64,000 nucleotides of DNA from Candidatus Mycoplasma haematohominis (GCF_902712995.1 NZ_CACTIB010000021.1:42536-106535); one strand, 5' to 3'. Numbered from the stretch's first letter, positions 29,282 to 39,307 are shown. Numbers and translations: made by a program. Notes: generated by a model not told the origin, from the sequence alone.

Positions 29282-29821
29282 ATGTCAACTCAAGCAATAG
29301 GAGCCGCAGCAGCCGGAACAGCAATATTAGGAGGTGGCGGGGCAACAATTGCATATGCTGCAGGCGCATTTAATGGAGAGATTAAATATAAAAACTTTGA
29401 TGATTATGTAAGCAGAAGTGGAAAGTATGAATATATTGGTAAACTAGGAGGAGAAACTGAGGATGGCTCTATAAAGAAAAAAGTAGAAGTTTTCTTGAAA
29501 AACAGCGACAGTAGTAAGAAGACAGCGTATAAAGACAAATTGAAAAAAAATATAAAAGGGATTAATGAATCGGATGAAGCCAACAATCCAAAACCAACTG
29601 ATGATGAAATAGATAGAACAATCAGTGGATCGGACAACACCAATGAATTAGAAAAAACTTCTAAGTTTGTTCATAATTGATGTAAGAAAAATAAGGATTT
29701 AAAGCCTACACAAAAAGAGGGACAAATTGATTTCAAAGAAACCGAGATAACAAGTCATGATAATTGAGATAGATTCAAAGAGCTGTGTTTAACTGAGGTC
29801 GTTAGAACAAACAATGTCTAA
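29282..29821 (+). CDS. Anchored surface-type protein, 'FDDYV' type (179 aa)
   Basis: Standard anchor, then Tyr-Lys-Asn-Phe-Asp-Asp-Tyr-Val, Lys-Tyr-Glu-Tyr-Ile-Gly, and a Lys-Phe-Val-His-Asn-Trp-Cys site followed by Lys-Asn-Lys-x-Leu-Lys-Pro-Thr. This subtype lacks the Trp-x-x-Met site. Closest to 41095. The last 8 nt overlap the next ATG (ATGTCTAA), an arrangement repeated at 41621. Confidence 0.87.
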
Positions 29822-30347
29822 TTCTTTAGCAGCTGCAGCAGCCGGAACAGCAATATTAGGAGGTGGAGGAGCAACGATTGCATATGCCGCAGGAGCATTT
29901 GATGGAAATAAATCATCTACTCCTAAAACTTATGTTGATTTTGATGACTATGTAAAAAATGGGGGCAAATATAAATATATAGGCCAAGGGAATAATGTTG
30001 TTGATGCAGATCCTACACAGGGAAAAATTAAGGAATTATTAAGCGATTCTAAGAAAGAAACGTATAAAGAAAATTTAAAGAGGCAATGGGAAGGTATGAA
30101 TTTGGGTGCAGGTGATAGTACGTACAAACCTTCTGCAACAGAGTTGGAGGATTCTATAGAAGCAGGAAAAGATACTGAAAAAGATAAAGTTTCGCTATTT
30201 GTAAACAAGTGATGTATACAAAATAAGAAGCAAAAACCTACATCTACTGGTGCAGAAAAAAGATTTACTGAGCAAGAAATAAAAAATTATTCAGAGTGAT
30301 CTAAGTTTGAGAAAGCTTGTTTAGAAATAGTTTCTTCAAATCAATAA
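29814..30347 (+). CDS. Anchored surface-type protein, 'FDDYV' type (177 aa)
   Basis: Short Met-Ser-Asn-Ser-Leu anchor start. From residue 10 on it is almost the same as 31836-32372, including Asp-Gly-Asn-Lys-Ser-Ser-Thr-Pro and the terminal Val-Ser-Ser-Asn-Gln. The pair 29814/30347 mirrors 31836/32372, pointing to a recent block duplication. Its TAA shares one base with the next ATG. Confidence 0.87.
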
Positions 30348-30820
30348 TGACACCACAAGCAGTAGGTTCCGGAATAGCAGGAGCAGCATTATTAGGAGGC
30401 GGAGGAACTTTAGCTGCTTATGCAGCTGGAGCATTTGATAAGCCAACATTTGGTAGCTGATCTAAAAAGGATGATTCCACAAAAGACAAAACTTATATAG
30501 GGAATAATGAGGCAAAGATTAAAGCACTTTTAGGTAGCACATCTACATATAAAAATTCTTTGAAAGGAGTTTGAGACAATATGGAGGATATACCGAATAC
30601 AACTCCTGCAAAACCAACAGGAGCGGCAAATACATTATTTGTTGAATCAATGGATGATAACAAAAAGAATAGTGTTTCTGCTTATGTAAGAAAATGGTGT
30701 GAGCACACATATAGACAGGAATTAAAAGAGGTTCCTAAACAAGAAAGCGATCTAAATAAAAATAAGTGAGATGCTTTTAAGGACGCTTGTTTTGAGTTAA
30801 AACAAGCAAGTAACGCTTAA
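30347..30820 (+). CDS. Anchored surface-type protein, MTPQ anchor (157 aa)
   Basis: MTPQAV anchor, then Asp-Lys-Pro-Thr and Tyr-Ile-Gly-Asn-Asn-Glu, Val-Trp-Asp-Asn-Met, Arg-Lys-Trp-Cys-Glu (TGG for this Trp) and Trp-Asp-Ala-Phe-Lys-Asp-Ala-Cys-Phe. It starts within the preceding stop codon (TAATG), so it is probably translated by reinitiation. Confidence 0.86.
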
Positions 30821-30823
30821 TTC

Positions 30824-31297
30824 ATGTCAACTCAAGCAATAGGAGCAGCAGCTGCCGGAACAGCAATACTAGGAGGCGGAGGCGCAACAATTGCATATGC
30901 TGCAGGTGCATTTGATCCAACAACCTATTTTTATAAAGCAAATGAGGATTCAGAATTTAAAAATACTAAGGAATATATAGGAGATAAACCTGATCAGGTC
31001 AAGGCTTGATTGATTGACAACACTAAAGAAAAGACTTATAAGGGAAATTTAAAGACTAAATTGGAGAGCGGCATGGATTTGCGTGGTATTAGGGATAAGC
31101 CTTCAACAGAAAGAATAAATAAACTTTCAACTCCAAATACTTTAGCTCAAGAGGAAGCAAAAGATATTTATGATTACACTAAAGAATGATGCGAGTTTAA
31201 AAAGGGTTTAGCTTACGATAAAGAAAAAAATAATGATGATTTTGAGAATTTCAAAACAGTTTGCTTTGTAAATAAGATACCTAAAGCAACTCAGTAG
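30824..31297 (+). CDS. Anchored surface-type protein, variant type (157 aa)
   Basis: Standard anchor; Tyr-Phe-Tyr-Lys-Ala and Tyr-Ile-Gly-Asp-Lys, but the usual Trp-x-x-Met site is Gly-Asn-Leu-Lys-Thr-Lys-Leu and the ending is Phe-Glu-Asn-Phe-Lys-Thr-Val-Cys-Phe without the last Trp. Glu-Trp-Cys-Glu is kept (TGA at 31187). A diverged member of unclear subtype. Confidence 0.85.
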
Positions 31298-31299
31298 TT

Positions 31300-31836
31300 A
31301 TGACACCACAAGCAATAGGGGCTGGAGTAGCAGGTACAGCAGTAGTTGGCGGAGGAGGCGCGTTGGCAGCTTATGCTGCTGGAGCATTTAATGCTAAATG
31401 ACAAGAAGCAAGTTTCGAAGATTATGCTAAATATAAAAATTTAAAGTATTTGGGCGAAACAGCAAATGAGATGACAATTCCCCCTGTTGCTTCAAAGATA
31501 AAAGAAACATTAGAAAATACTACTAATGGAAAGGGATATAGAGCAAAGTTTAATAGTCATTGAAATAATATGAGAGAACAAGATGCGAAAAAAGAAGGAA
31601 ATATAAGTAGACCGATTGAAGATAAAGAAGAATTATTTCCTGTTGATAAATCAGGAAGCAAGGATCAAGAGGTAGCTAATTGGACAGCGGTGTGATGTAA
31701 ATCTGTCGGAAAGAAGAAGGTTCCAGCTAAACAAACACAAGAAGGAAAGGAATTATGAAATCCAGATTTAGATAAGAATCCTGTATGAAAAGCGTTTAAA
31801 GATATTTGTTTAGAGGAGAAAATTGTAGTAACGTAA
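31300..31836 (+). CDS. Anchored surface-type protein, MTPQ anchor with 'FEDYAK' ectodomain (178 aa)
   Basis: MTPQ anchor joined to the Phe-Glu-Asp-Tyr-Ala-Lys / Tyr-Leu-Gly-Glu-Thr / Leu-Phe-Pro ectodomain otherwise found behind MSTQ anchors (28030). Ser-His-Trp-Asn-Asn-Met and Val-Trp-Cys-Lys-Ser-Val-Gly are conserved. Ends TAATG with the next gene. Confidence 0.86.
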
Positions 31837-32372
31837 TGTCAACTCAAGCAATAGGAGCAGCAGCAGCCGGAACAGCAATATTAGGAGGTGGAGGCGCAAC
31901 AATTGCATATGCCGCAGGAGCATTTGATGGAAATAAATCATCTACTCCTAAAACTTATGTTGATTTTGATGACTATGTAAAAAATGGAGGCAAATATAAA
32001 TATATAGGTCAAGGAGATAATGTTGTTGATGCAGATCCTACACAGGAAAAAATTAAAGGATTATTAAGCGGCTCTGAGAAAGAAACTTATAAGGAAAATT
32101 TAAAGGGGCAATGGGAAGGTATGAATTTGGGTTCAGAAGATAACACTTCTAGACCTTCTAAAAAGGAATTGGAGGATTCTATACAAGCAGGAAAAGATAC
32201 TGAAAAAGATAAAGTTTCGTTATTTGTAAACAAGTGATGTATACAAAACAAGAAGCAAAAACCTACATCTACTGGTGCAGAAAAAAGATTTACTGAACAA
32301 GAAATGGAAAATTATTCAGAATGATTTAAGTTCGAGAAAGCTTGTTTAGAAACAGTTTCTTCAAATCAATAA
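31836..32372 (+). CDS. Anchored surface-type protein, 'FDDYV' type (178 aa)
   Basis: The ATG inside the previous stop (TAATG) gives the standard anchor; an upstream in-frame Met at 31806 lies in the previous gene and is rejected. Near-duplicate of 29814-30347, differing at scattered codons and in the first nine residues. TGA at 32235 is the Trp of Trp-Cys. Confidence 0.87.
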
Positions 32373-32857
32373 TGACACCACAAGCAATAGGAGCTGGAGT
32401 AGTAGGCACAGCAGTAGTTGGCGGAGGAGGCGCGTTAGCAGCTTATGCCGCTGGAGCATTTGGAGTTAAATATGAAAATTTTTTGGATTATGCCAAGAAG
32501 AATGATTATTCCTATTTGATAGGAGATGCGGAAGAAAAACTTAAACAGAAAATAACTAATAGCCCTGACGTTTCAAAAGAAGGTTACAAGAAAATCTTGA
32601 AAGATAATTTATCTCTTATTGATGGATCCGAAGATGCACTTGTTGAATCAGATATAACAGACGCTGGAGATAGTACTAAAGATAGCAATAAAAGCAAGCT
32701 TAATAAGGTTGTAGGAAAAGTTAAAGCATGATGTGAAGTTAAGAAACTTGAAAGTCCAAGAAAAGACAATGAAATAAATTGATCAGAAGTAGAAGGAAAT
32801 ACGGATTGACAAAATTTCAGAAGTTTGTGCTTAGAATCGCTAACAAATAACAGTTAG
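32372..32857 (+). CDS. Anchor/ectodomain chimera: MTPQ anchor with 'LDYA' ectodomain (161 aa)
   Basis: Anchor as in the MTPQ genes, but the ectodomain (Phe-Leu-Asp-Tyr-Ala, Lys-Leu-Asn-Lys-Val-Val-x-Lys-Val, Ala-Trp-Cys-Glu, Trp-Gln-Asn-Phe, Leu-Cys-Leu-Glu) matches the MASPAA genes at 35628, 39584, 44424 and 47231. The start at 32372 overlaps the previous stop by one base; an in-frame Met 30 nt upstream is inside that gene. Confidence 0.86.
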
Positions 32858-32860
32858 TTT

Positions 32861-33358
32861 ATGTCAACTCAAGCAATAGGAGCTGCAGCTGCCGGAACAG
32901 CAATACTAGGAGGCGGCGGAGTAACAATTGCATATGCAGCTGGAGCATTTGATCCTAAAGTTAAAGAGAGTAAACAAGTACAGAGCACTTATAAGACATT
33001 AGCTGAGGAAGAACTAAAAGAGAGCAAAGAATATGTAGGAGGGAATAAAGAAAAGATTCAAACCCTTCTAACAACAGAATCTAAGAAAACTGCTTATCAA
33101 GCAGCTTTGAAGAATGTTTGAGAAAAGATGAGGAACACCGTTACAGATACTTCAGTTGGAACACAACCTATAGAAGCAGATATCTCTGATGGGAATAAAG
33201 CAAGTTCGGTTGCTGATTATGTAAATAAGTGGTGTCAGCATGTGTCTAATTTATCTTTATCGGCAGTTCCAACAACAACTCCTGATTTGGATAAATGAAA
33301 TGCTTTCAAAGAAGTTTGTTTTGTAGAAAAAGCGGCCGCGCCAAATGTTGAAGCTTAA
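32861..33358 (+). CDS. Anchored surface-type protein, 'ADYVNKWC' type (165 aa)
   Basis: Close to 27529-28026 throughout the ectodomain. Val-Trp-Glu-Lys-Met (TGA), Lys-Trp-Cys-Gln-His (TGG) and Trp-Asn-Ala-Phe-Lys-Glu-Val-Cys-Phe. The tail codes Lys-Ala-Ala-Ala-Pro and is locally very GC-rich (33332-33342), which stands out in this AT-rich genome. Confidence 0.87.
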
Positions 33359-33362
33359 CATT

Positions 33363-33911
33363 ATGTCAACTCAAGCAATAGGAGCTGCAGCTGCCGGAAC
33401 AGCAGTGATCGGAGGCGGAGGAACTTTAGTTGCCTATGCAGCTGGAGCTTTTGATCTAAAGGAAAAAGATTGACAACAAGCGACTTTTGAAGAATATGCT
33501 CAGTCTTTAGGTCTTAAATATGTTGGAGTAACTGGAAATACTTCTTTAGGGGAGTTGCCAGATAAGGAGAAAATAAAGAAAAAGATAGAGGATAATTCTA
33601 AAGGAGCGCAATATAGAGCAATTCTCAAAAAGCATTGAGGTAATATGGAAAATAAGGATGTTATAGAAGTCAATAAACCAACAAGACCAGAAGAGGAAGA
33701 AGGTGTATTATTTCCTTCGGATTCTACAACAAGAACTAAGGATAGTGAGGTTGCGGATTGAACTAAGTCATGGTGTAAAGCGGCAAAAGATATTAGCAAC
33801 AAAATAAAAAGAGCAAAAGGAGAAGGCTGAGAGTGAAATACTGATTTGTTAAATAAAAACAATAAGTGAAAAGCGTTTGAGGAAGTGTGTTTTGAAACTA
33901 AAGAGGGTTAA
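33363..33911 (+). CDS. Anchored surface-type protein, 'FEEYAQSLG' type (182 aa)
   Basis: Standard anchor, Phe-Glu-Glu-Tyr-Ala-Gln-Ser-Leu-Gly, Tyr-Val-Gly-Val-Thr-Gly, Trp-Gly-Asn-Met, Val-Leu-Phe-Pro, Ser-Trp-Cys-Lys and Trp-Lys-Ala-Phe-Glu-Glu-Val-Cys-Phe. Same subtype as 25456 and 43139. Several Trp are TGA; the Trp of Trp-Cys is TGG. Confidence 0.86.
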
Positions 33912-33914
33912 TTT

Positions 33915-34406
33915 ATGTCAACCCAAGCAATAGGAGCTGCAGCAGCAGGAACAGCAATACTAGGAGGTGGCGGAGCAACGATTGCATATGCTGCAGGAGC
34001 ATTTGATCCTAAAGTTAAAGATCAGCAGCAGACAAGACATAATTACAGGACTTTGGCTGAATCTATGGTAGGTAAACAATACATAGGGGATAAAAAAACT
34101 GAAATTCAAACACTTTGAGATAATACAACAAACAATTACAAAACAACTTTAAAGAGCGCTTATTGAGACAATATGGTGATAGAAGATGTTACTGATGCTC
34201 AAAAACCAACAAAAACAGATAAGGGTAAATTTGATGACGCAGCCAAAAAAGACGAAATTTTGACTTATGTATCCGTTTGATGTCAGGCAGTTGCTGTTAA
34301 AGAATTAAATGCAATTCCTGAAAATGTAACTGGGGGAGAAAATAAAGATCATAAAAGATGGGAAGCATTTAAATTTGCTTGTTTTAAAGCGAAAACTGGA
34401 CAGTAA
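33915..34406 (+). CDS. Anchored surface-type protein, 'NYRTL' type (163 aa)
   Basis: TAA-TTT-ATG junction. Asn-Tyr-Arg-Thr-Leu-Ala-Glu, Tyr-Ile-Gly-Asp, Tyr-Trp-Asp-Asn-Met and Val-Trp-Cys-Gln-Ala-Val. The C-terminal 30 residues match 28808-29278 nearly exactly, while the N-terminal half is of another type, a sign of segmental exchange. Confidence 0.87.
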
Positions 34407-34409
34407 TTT

Positions 34410-34898
34410 ATGTCAACTCAAGCAGTAGGAGCTGCAGCTGCCGGAACAGCTGTAATTGGAGGAGGAGGAACATTAGCAGCCTATGCTGCAGGTGCATTTG
34501 ATCCTAAAGTTAAAGAGAGCAAACAAGTACAAAACACTTATAAGACATTAGCAGAAGAGGAGTTAAATGCTAGTAAGGAATATATTGGAGGGAGTAAAGA
34601 AAAAATAACTCCACTTTTGTCTGGAAATACTGTCGACGAAACCTATCGAGATACTTTAAGTGGAGTTTGAAGCAAAATGGATGATACTGAATTGAAAACT
34701 AAACAAAATCCTGTTTCGAGACCAGATGAAAGTTATGTAAAAGATACAAGTAAATCTGATGATGTTTCAGATTATGCAAATAAGTGATGCGAGCATATAT
34801 CTGAAAAACAATTAACAAAAATTCCTACTGATGGAAGCGACAAAAATACTTGAGATGCGTTTAAAAGTGCTTGCTTTAACACAAAAAAAATAAGTTAA
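34410..34898 (+). CDS. Anchored surface-type protein, 'TYKTL' type (162 aa)
   Basis: The first part, to about residue 60, resembles 32861 (Lys-Val-Lys-Glu-Ser-Lys-Gln-Val-Gln). The rest resembles 42632 (Thr-Glu-Leu-Lys-Thr-Lys; Asn-Lys-Trp-Cys; Asn-Thr-Trp-Asp-Ala-Phe-Lys). Ends Cys-Phe-Asn-Thr-Lys-Lys. TAA-TTT-ATG junction upstream. Confidence 0.87.
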
Positions 34899-34905
34899 TT
34901 AATTT

Positions 34906-35376
34906 ATGTCAACTCAAGCGATAGGCGTCGCTGTAGCAGGAACAGCAGTGATCGGAGGCGGAGGAACTTTAGCTGCTTATGCAGCTGGAGCTTTTGATTC
35001 TAAGTATGAAAGTTTTGAGGATTATGTTGATAAAGCTCTTAAAGATAAAAGTCAATATTTAGGGGATTTGTTGAATAAAGATAAAGTTAAGGCAAAATTA
35101 AGTGAATCCAATAATGCAACTTATAAGAAAGAGCTTGAGAAAGTAGTTGTGAAGGGAGGGGACAGTAGCGCAATAAAGAAAACAGATATAGACACAGCGT
35201 CTAATGATGATGATAAATCAACAAAAATAGCAGCAGAAGCTAAATCTTGATGTGATGATAAGAAAACTAAAAAACCTTCTAATAAAGGAACATGAACAAA
35301 AGCAACTATTGAAAAAGATCTAGATTGAGCCCCCTTTTCTGCTGTGTGTTTAGAACCTGTAACTCCTAAAGCTTAA
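34906..35376 (+). CDS. Anchored surface-type protein, 'FEDYVDKAL' type (156 aa)
   Basis: Standard anchor followed by Tyr-Glu-Ser-Phe-Glu-Asp-Tyr-Val-Asp-Lys-Ala-Leu, then Ser-Trp-Cys-Asp near residue 116 (TGA at 35248) and an Asp-Trp-Ala-Pro-Phe-Ser-Ala-Val-Cys-Leu-Glu-Pro ending. Same subtype as 38167 and 41621. Last gene before a 251-nt spacer. Confidence 0.87.
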
Positions 35377-35507
35377 TAATTAAAGATAAATTCAGGAGAT
35401 AATCACTGTTTAAAAGAAGTAATCAATTTTTGAGAAATAAATAAAAGTATCAAAATCAACTCTTAAAAGATAATTATCATGAGGAAAAACTTGTCAATAA
35501 TTTATTA

Positions 35508-35518
35508 TCTACAGTAGA
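35508..35518. promoter_or_regulatory. Palindrome TCTACAGTAGA in intergenic leader
   Basis: Perfect 11-bp dyad in the spacer before the 35628 gene; nearly the same dyad (TCTACGGTAGA) occurs at 43959-43969 before the 44062 gene, and a degenerate form near 39454. A candidate operator or promoter-linked element. Confidence 0.45.
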
Positions 35519-35578
35519 AGATATAAAAAACTTAATTTATTTTTAAGAAGTTTTATTTATTGAAAGTGATTAACATTT

Positions 35579-35595
35579 CACGCAAATTTCGAGTT
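35579..35595 (+). promoter_or_regulatory. Conserved leader box CACGCaAATTTCGAGTT, copy 1
   Basis: A 17-nt element 32 nt upstream of the MASPAA gene at 35628, repeated with one change at 39536-39552 before the paralog at 39584. It may mark a shared promoter or 5' untranslated region. Confidence 0.5.
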
Positions 35596-35627
35596 ATAAG
35601 TTCGATTTAAATAACTAAAGCATAAGT

Positions 35628-36101
35628 ATGGCATCACCAGCAGCAATAGGAGCCGGAGTTGGCGGAGGAGCAGTAGCGGTTGCAGGTACTAGTTATGCTG
35701 CATATACTCAGTTAAGACCTTATGATAATTTTCTTGATTATGCCAATAGAAATGGATTGGTTTATATAGGTGAAAATGATGATGAAATAACAACAAAAGT
35801 AAAGGCAGATTCAGGAGATGTAAATGGCAATGGATACAGAAAAAATGTAAAAGATGCTTTAGCTTCTGAAACTGGTAGCAATAAACCTACTGATGATGAA
35901 ATAAATAAAGCGGGAAAAACGGGAGATGAAAATGATAAAGACGGCACTAAATTAACTAAAGTATTATCAGAGGTTAAGAATTGATGCAAAAAAACCAAAC
36001 TCCTTAAACCTACTAGAACAGAATCACAAGATGTTGATTGGTCATCAATAAATACAAATGCCAATTGAGATAATTTCAAGAAACTTTGTTTAAAGAAATA
36101 G
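35628..36101 (+). CDS. Anchored surface-type protein, MASPAA family (157 aa)
   Basis: Anchor Met-Ala-Ser-Pro-Ala-Ala-Ile-Gly with residues 5-28 hydrophobic and ending Tyr-Ala-Ala-Tyr, then Thr-Gln-Leu-Arg-Pro-Tyr-Asp-Asn-Phe-Leu-Asp-Tyr-Ala. Asn-Trp-Cys-Lys near 119-121 (TGA at 35982) and a closing Trp-Asp-Asn-Phe-Lys-Lys-Leu-Cys-Leu. It leads a new transcription block behind a conserved spacer. Confidence 0.88.
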
Positions 36102-36111
36102 TAATTTAGTT

Positions 36112-36636
36112 ATGTCAACTCAGGCAATAGGAGCTGCAGCAGCCGGAACAGCAATACTAGGAGGTGGAGGAACTTTAGCTGCTTATGCAGCAGGAGCTTT
36201 TGAAGGAGAAGTTAAATATGCAGATTTTGATGATTATGTGAAAAGAGGAGGAAGGTATAAATACATAGGTCAAGGAGATGATGTAACTGATAATGACCCT
36301 ACTGAAGGGAAAATTAGAGAATTTTTAAAGGGATCAGATACATCAAACAAGGCAACATATAAGGGAAATTTAAAGTCACAGTTAACAAAAATGAATTTGA
36401 ACCCGGAGGATAGTCAAACCCCTCGACCTTCTGAGCAAGAAATAGATGACTCAGGAAATACAGAAAAAGATACTGAAACTGGTAAAGTTGCAAAATTTGT
36501 AAGCAAGTGATGCATACAAAACAAAAATAAAAAACCTACGTCTGATAATGGAAAGACGAAGTTTGCTGAAAAAGAAATAAAAGCTCATGAAAATTGATCT
36601 AAATTTGAAGTGGCTTGTTTGAAAGCAGTTACTTAA
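36112..36636 (+). CDS. Anchored surface-type protein, 'FDDYV' type (174 aa)
   Basis: Tyr-Ala-Asp-Phe-Asp-Asp-Tyr-Val, Arg-Tyr-Lys-Tyr-Ile-Gly-Gln-Gly, Lys-Phe-Val-Ser-Lys-Trp-Cys-Ile-Gln-Asn-Lys and an Asn-Trp-Ser-Lys-Phe-Glu-Val-Ala-Cys-Leu ending. Closest to 40070 and 31836. Trp-Cys Trp is TGA at 36508. Confidence 0.87.
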
Positions 36637-36644
36637 ACTAAATA

Positions 36645-37088
36645 ATGACACCACAAGCAATAGGAGGTGGAGGAACTTTGGCTGCTTATGCTGCAGGGGC
36701 ATTCGATAAACCAACTTATTATTCTCAAGCTGTTAAGGATAATGAGACTAAAGATAAAGAATATATAGGGGGAGATATAGAGAAGATAAAAACTGCTTTA
36801 GGTGAAACTACAGAACCTAAATATTCAGATACTTTAAAAGGTGTTTGAGATCAAATAACAAGCACAGAAGAGAGTGCAACTCTAAGTAAGCCAACAGAAA
36901 CTAAAGATACATTGTTTTCAACTTCAATATCTGCCGATAATAAGGAAAAGATAGTCAGTTACACTCTTGCATGATGTGGAAAAACATCTAAAAAAGAACT
37001 AGCTACTGTTCCTGAGGGAAACAATAACAACTCCACATGAAACTCCTTTAAAAAAGCTTGTTTTCATAAATCAACCGCAAGCGCTTAA
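36645..37088 (+). CDS. Anchored surface-type protein with shortened anchor (147 aa)
   Basis: MTPQAIG runs straight into Gly-Gly-Gly-Thr-Leu-Ala-Ala-Tyr-Ala-Ala-Gly-Ala-Phe: about eleven residues (Gly/Val/Thr-rich) present in every paralog are missing, leaving a hydrophobic stretch of about 18 residues. The ectodomain is normal (Tyr-Ile-Gly-Gly, Val-Trp-Asp-Gln, Ala-Trp-Cys-Gly, Trp-Asn-Ser-Phe-Lys-Lys-Ala-Cys-Phe). Whether it still inserts in the membrane is unclear. Confidence 0.86.
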
Positions 37089-37099
37089 TAAATAAACTT

Positions 37100-37615
37100 A
37101 TGTCAATTCAAACAATAGGAGCCGCAGTAGCTGGAACAGCAGTAGTGGGAGGAGGCGGAGCTTTAGCAGCTTATGCAGCTGGAGCTTTTGAATCTTATGG
37201 AGATTTATATGAGTGAATGGTTAAAAAAAATAAATGGAATGACTATAAAGGAAAAGATATCATCGCGATAAAGAAGAAAATAAAGGAGAGCGAGGGTGTA
37301 AGTCAAGAGAATAGTTATAAAAAGTCCTTGAGCGAAAATTGAGATTTAATTAAAGCTGATGGAAATACAGATGATACTCTTAAAAGCGAGATAGATAAAG
37401 CAGGAAAACAAGATCAAGATAGTAATTACGAAAAACTTAATCAGATAGTGAATGTTGTTAATGTTTGATGCGAAAAGAAATTAAGAAGTGAAATTAAGTT
37501 GCCAAGGAATGAAAATAGGGATTTTGATGAAACTAAGTTAGCTACTCCAAACGATGATTCAGTAGCGAAAACTTGAAAAGCATTTAATGAAATTTGTATT
37601 TTTGCAATTAATTAA
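37100..37615 (+). CDS. Anchored surface-type protein, 'YEWM' type (171 aa)
   Basis: MSIQTIG anchor, Leu-Tyr-Glu-Trp-Met-Val-Lys, a long Lys/Ile-rich helix, Glu-Asn-Trp-Asp-Leu, Asn-Val-Trp-Cys-Glu and Thr-Trp-Lys-Ala-Phe-Asn-Glu-Ile-Cys. Same subtype as 26491. Five Trp are TGA. Confidence 0.86.
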
Positions 37616-37621
37616 TTAAAT

Positions 37622-38167
37622 ATGTCAACACAAGCAATAGGAGCCGCAGCTGCGGGTGCAGCGGTAATAGGTGGTGGCGGTACATTAGCTGCTTATGCTG
37701 CAGGAGCATTCGATGCCAAATGAGAAGGAGCTACTTTCGAGGAATATGCAAAGTCTTTAGGAAATCTGAAATATATAGGAGAAACAGGGAATTCGTTTTT
37801 AGCAACTCCTCCAGATAAGACCAAAATAACTACAAGAATGCAAGATAGTGGCAAAGGAACAGAATACAAGAATTCTATTAAGAGTAATTGGAATTATATG
37901 AAGAAGGATGATGTAAATTCCGAGCAGGATAAAGCTAAGAGGCCAGAAGACCAAGATTTATTTCCATCTGGAACTTGGAGTAAGGAAAATGAAATTGCTG
38001 ATTGAATTTCTGTTTGATGTGGAGCTATTAGAAATAAAAAAGTAAAAGTGAAAAGAACAAAAGACAATAAAGTGGAGTGAAGAACAGAATTTTTTGAAAC
38101 CAACAATTCTTGAAAGGCTTTTGAAGCTGTTTGTTTAGAAGCAAAAGACCCTATTTCGGCAGGATAA
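37622..38167 (+). CDS. Anchored surface-type protein, 'FEEYAKSLG' type (181 aa)
   Basis: Phe-Glu-Glu-Tyr-Ala-Lys-Ser-Leu-Gly, Tyr-Ile-Gly-Glu-Thr-Gly, Asn-Trp-Asn-Tyr-Met, Asp-Leu-Phe-Pro, Val-Trp-Cys-Gly-Ala-Ile (as at 25456) and Trp-Lys-Ala-Phe-Glu-Ala-Val-Cys-Leu. Stop and next start overlap as TAATG. Confidence 0.87.
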
Positions 38168-38631
38168 TGTCAACTCAGGCTATAGGAGCTGTAGCAGTAG
38201 GAACAGCGGTAGTTGGAGGAGGAGGCACATTAGCTGCTTATGCAGCGGGAGCTTTTAATGGAGAGGCAAAATATGAAAGTTTTGAGGATTATGTTAATAA
38301 AGCGCTTAAAAATAAAAAACAATATTCGGCTGATTCTTTAACTAATGAAAAAATAAAGCAAAAATTGAGCACTAATACTTATAAAGAAGAACTTAAAAAG
38401 GTAGTTGTAAAGACAGGAGATAGCGATCCAATTACAGCAGAAGATGTAGGGAAAAATCCTCCAGATGATAATAAATTAACAAAAATGGTAGAAAAAGCAA
38501 AGGCTTGATGTACTTCAAAAAAACCTAAAAAATCCATTGATGGCGGGAAATGAACAAAAGTAACTATTGAGAAAGATGCAGATTGAGCTCCTTTTGAGGC
38601 TGTTTGTTTGGAACCTGTACCTTCAAGCTAG
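38167..38631 (+). CDS. Anchored surface-type protein, 'FEDYVNKAL' type (154 aa)
   Basis: Starts inside the previous stop; an in-frame Met at 38131 belongs to the previous gene. Tyr-Glu-Ser-Phe-Glu-Asp-Tyr-Val-Asn-Lys-Ala-Leu, Lys-Ala-Trp-Cys-Thr (TGA at 38506) and Asp-Trp-Ala-Pro-Phe-Glu-Ala-Val-Cys-Leu-Glu-Pro, closely following 34906. Confidence 0.87.
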
Positions 38632-38797
38632 GTGTAATCAGAGTCTCAGTTGTTTGTTAAGTCTTTATAGGAAATAATTTTTAATAACTCAGCAAAGAAG
38701 AGTAGATTGAGCAAAACTTTAGGGAATAAATATTTACAAGTTAGTTTAGTTTGCAGATGTATTGTTAGAGTCTTAGAAGGTTTCATATTTAAAAAGA

Positions 38798-39307
38798 ATG
38801 TCGACGAAAAGAATAATTGGAGCAGCTGCAAGTGCAACAGCAGTAGTATCTGGAAGTACGGCAATTGCTGTTGTTAATAGCAATAAATATGGTGATTTTT
38901 ATTGATATTCTGTAGATGATAAAGAGAAAGGAGGAAAAGGTAGAAAGTATATAGGTAATGATTTGAGCGAGATAAAGAAATTATTAAAGGAATTAACAGA
39001 CATAAAACAGTATAGATCAGCTCTAAAAGCTAATTTAAAAACAATGAAGAAAACTCATCTTACTAATTTGACTGGAGCAGATGTTGATGCATCAAAAGAG
39101 GACAGCAATTCTAAGTTAGATGCATTTGCTAACTACATAAATAAATGATGTGAAACTTTAGCTTTAAAAAGTGTTGAAAATTCTAAGAAATCTGAAGATG
39201 GAAAGTGAGATGAATCTAAATTTGCGGATAATGAAGGAACAGAATGGAAAGCATTCAATGATCAATGCACGATAGGCGAAGAACAATTGCCAGCATTAAA
39301 TGCTTAA
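38798..39307 (+). CDS. Anchored surface-type protein, divergent anchor (169 aa)
   Basis: Met-Ser-Thr-Lys-Arg-Ile-Ile-Gly start and a Ser/Thr-rich anchor without the Tyr-Ala-Ala-Gly-Ala-Phe end. The ectodomain has Phe-Tyr-Trp-Tyr-Ser, Tyr-Ile-Gly-Asn-Asp-Leu-Ser-Glu-Ile, Asn-Lys-Trp-Cys-Glu and Trp-Lys-Ala-Phe-Asn-Asp-Gln-Cys. It is related to the 26491 and 37100 subtype. It stands alone, 166 nt after the previous gene and 276 nt before the next. Confidence 0.85.

Noticed and set aside
33332..33342. GC-rich stretch with a NotI-like site, suspected linker or vector sequence
   Set aside because: It is in frame inside the 32861 gene and the flanking codons continue the family pattern, so it is most simply native coding sequence.
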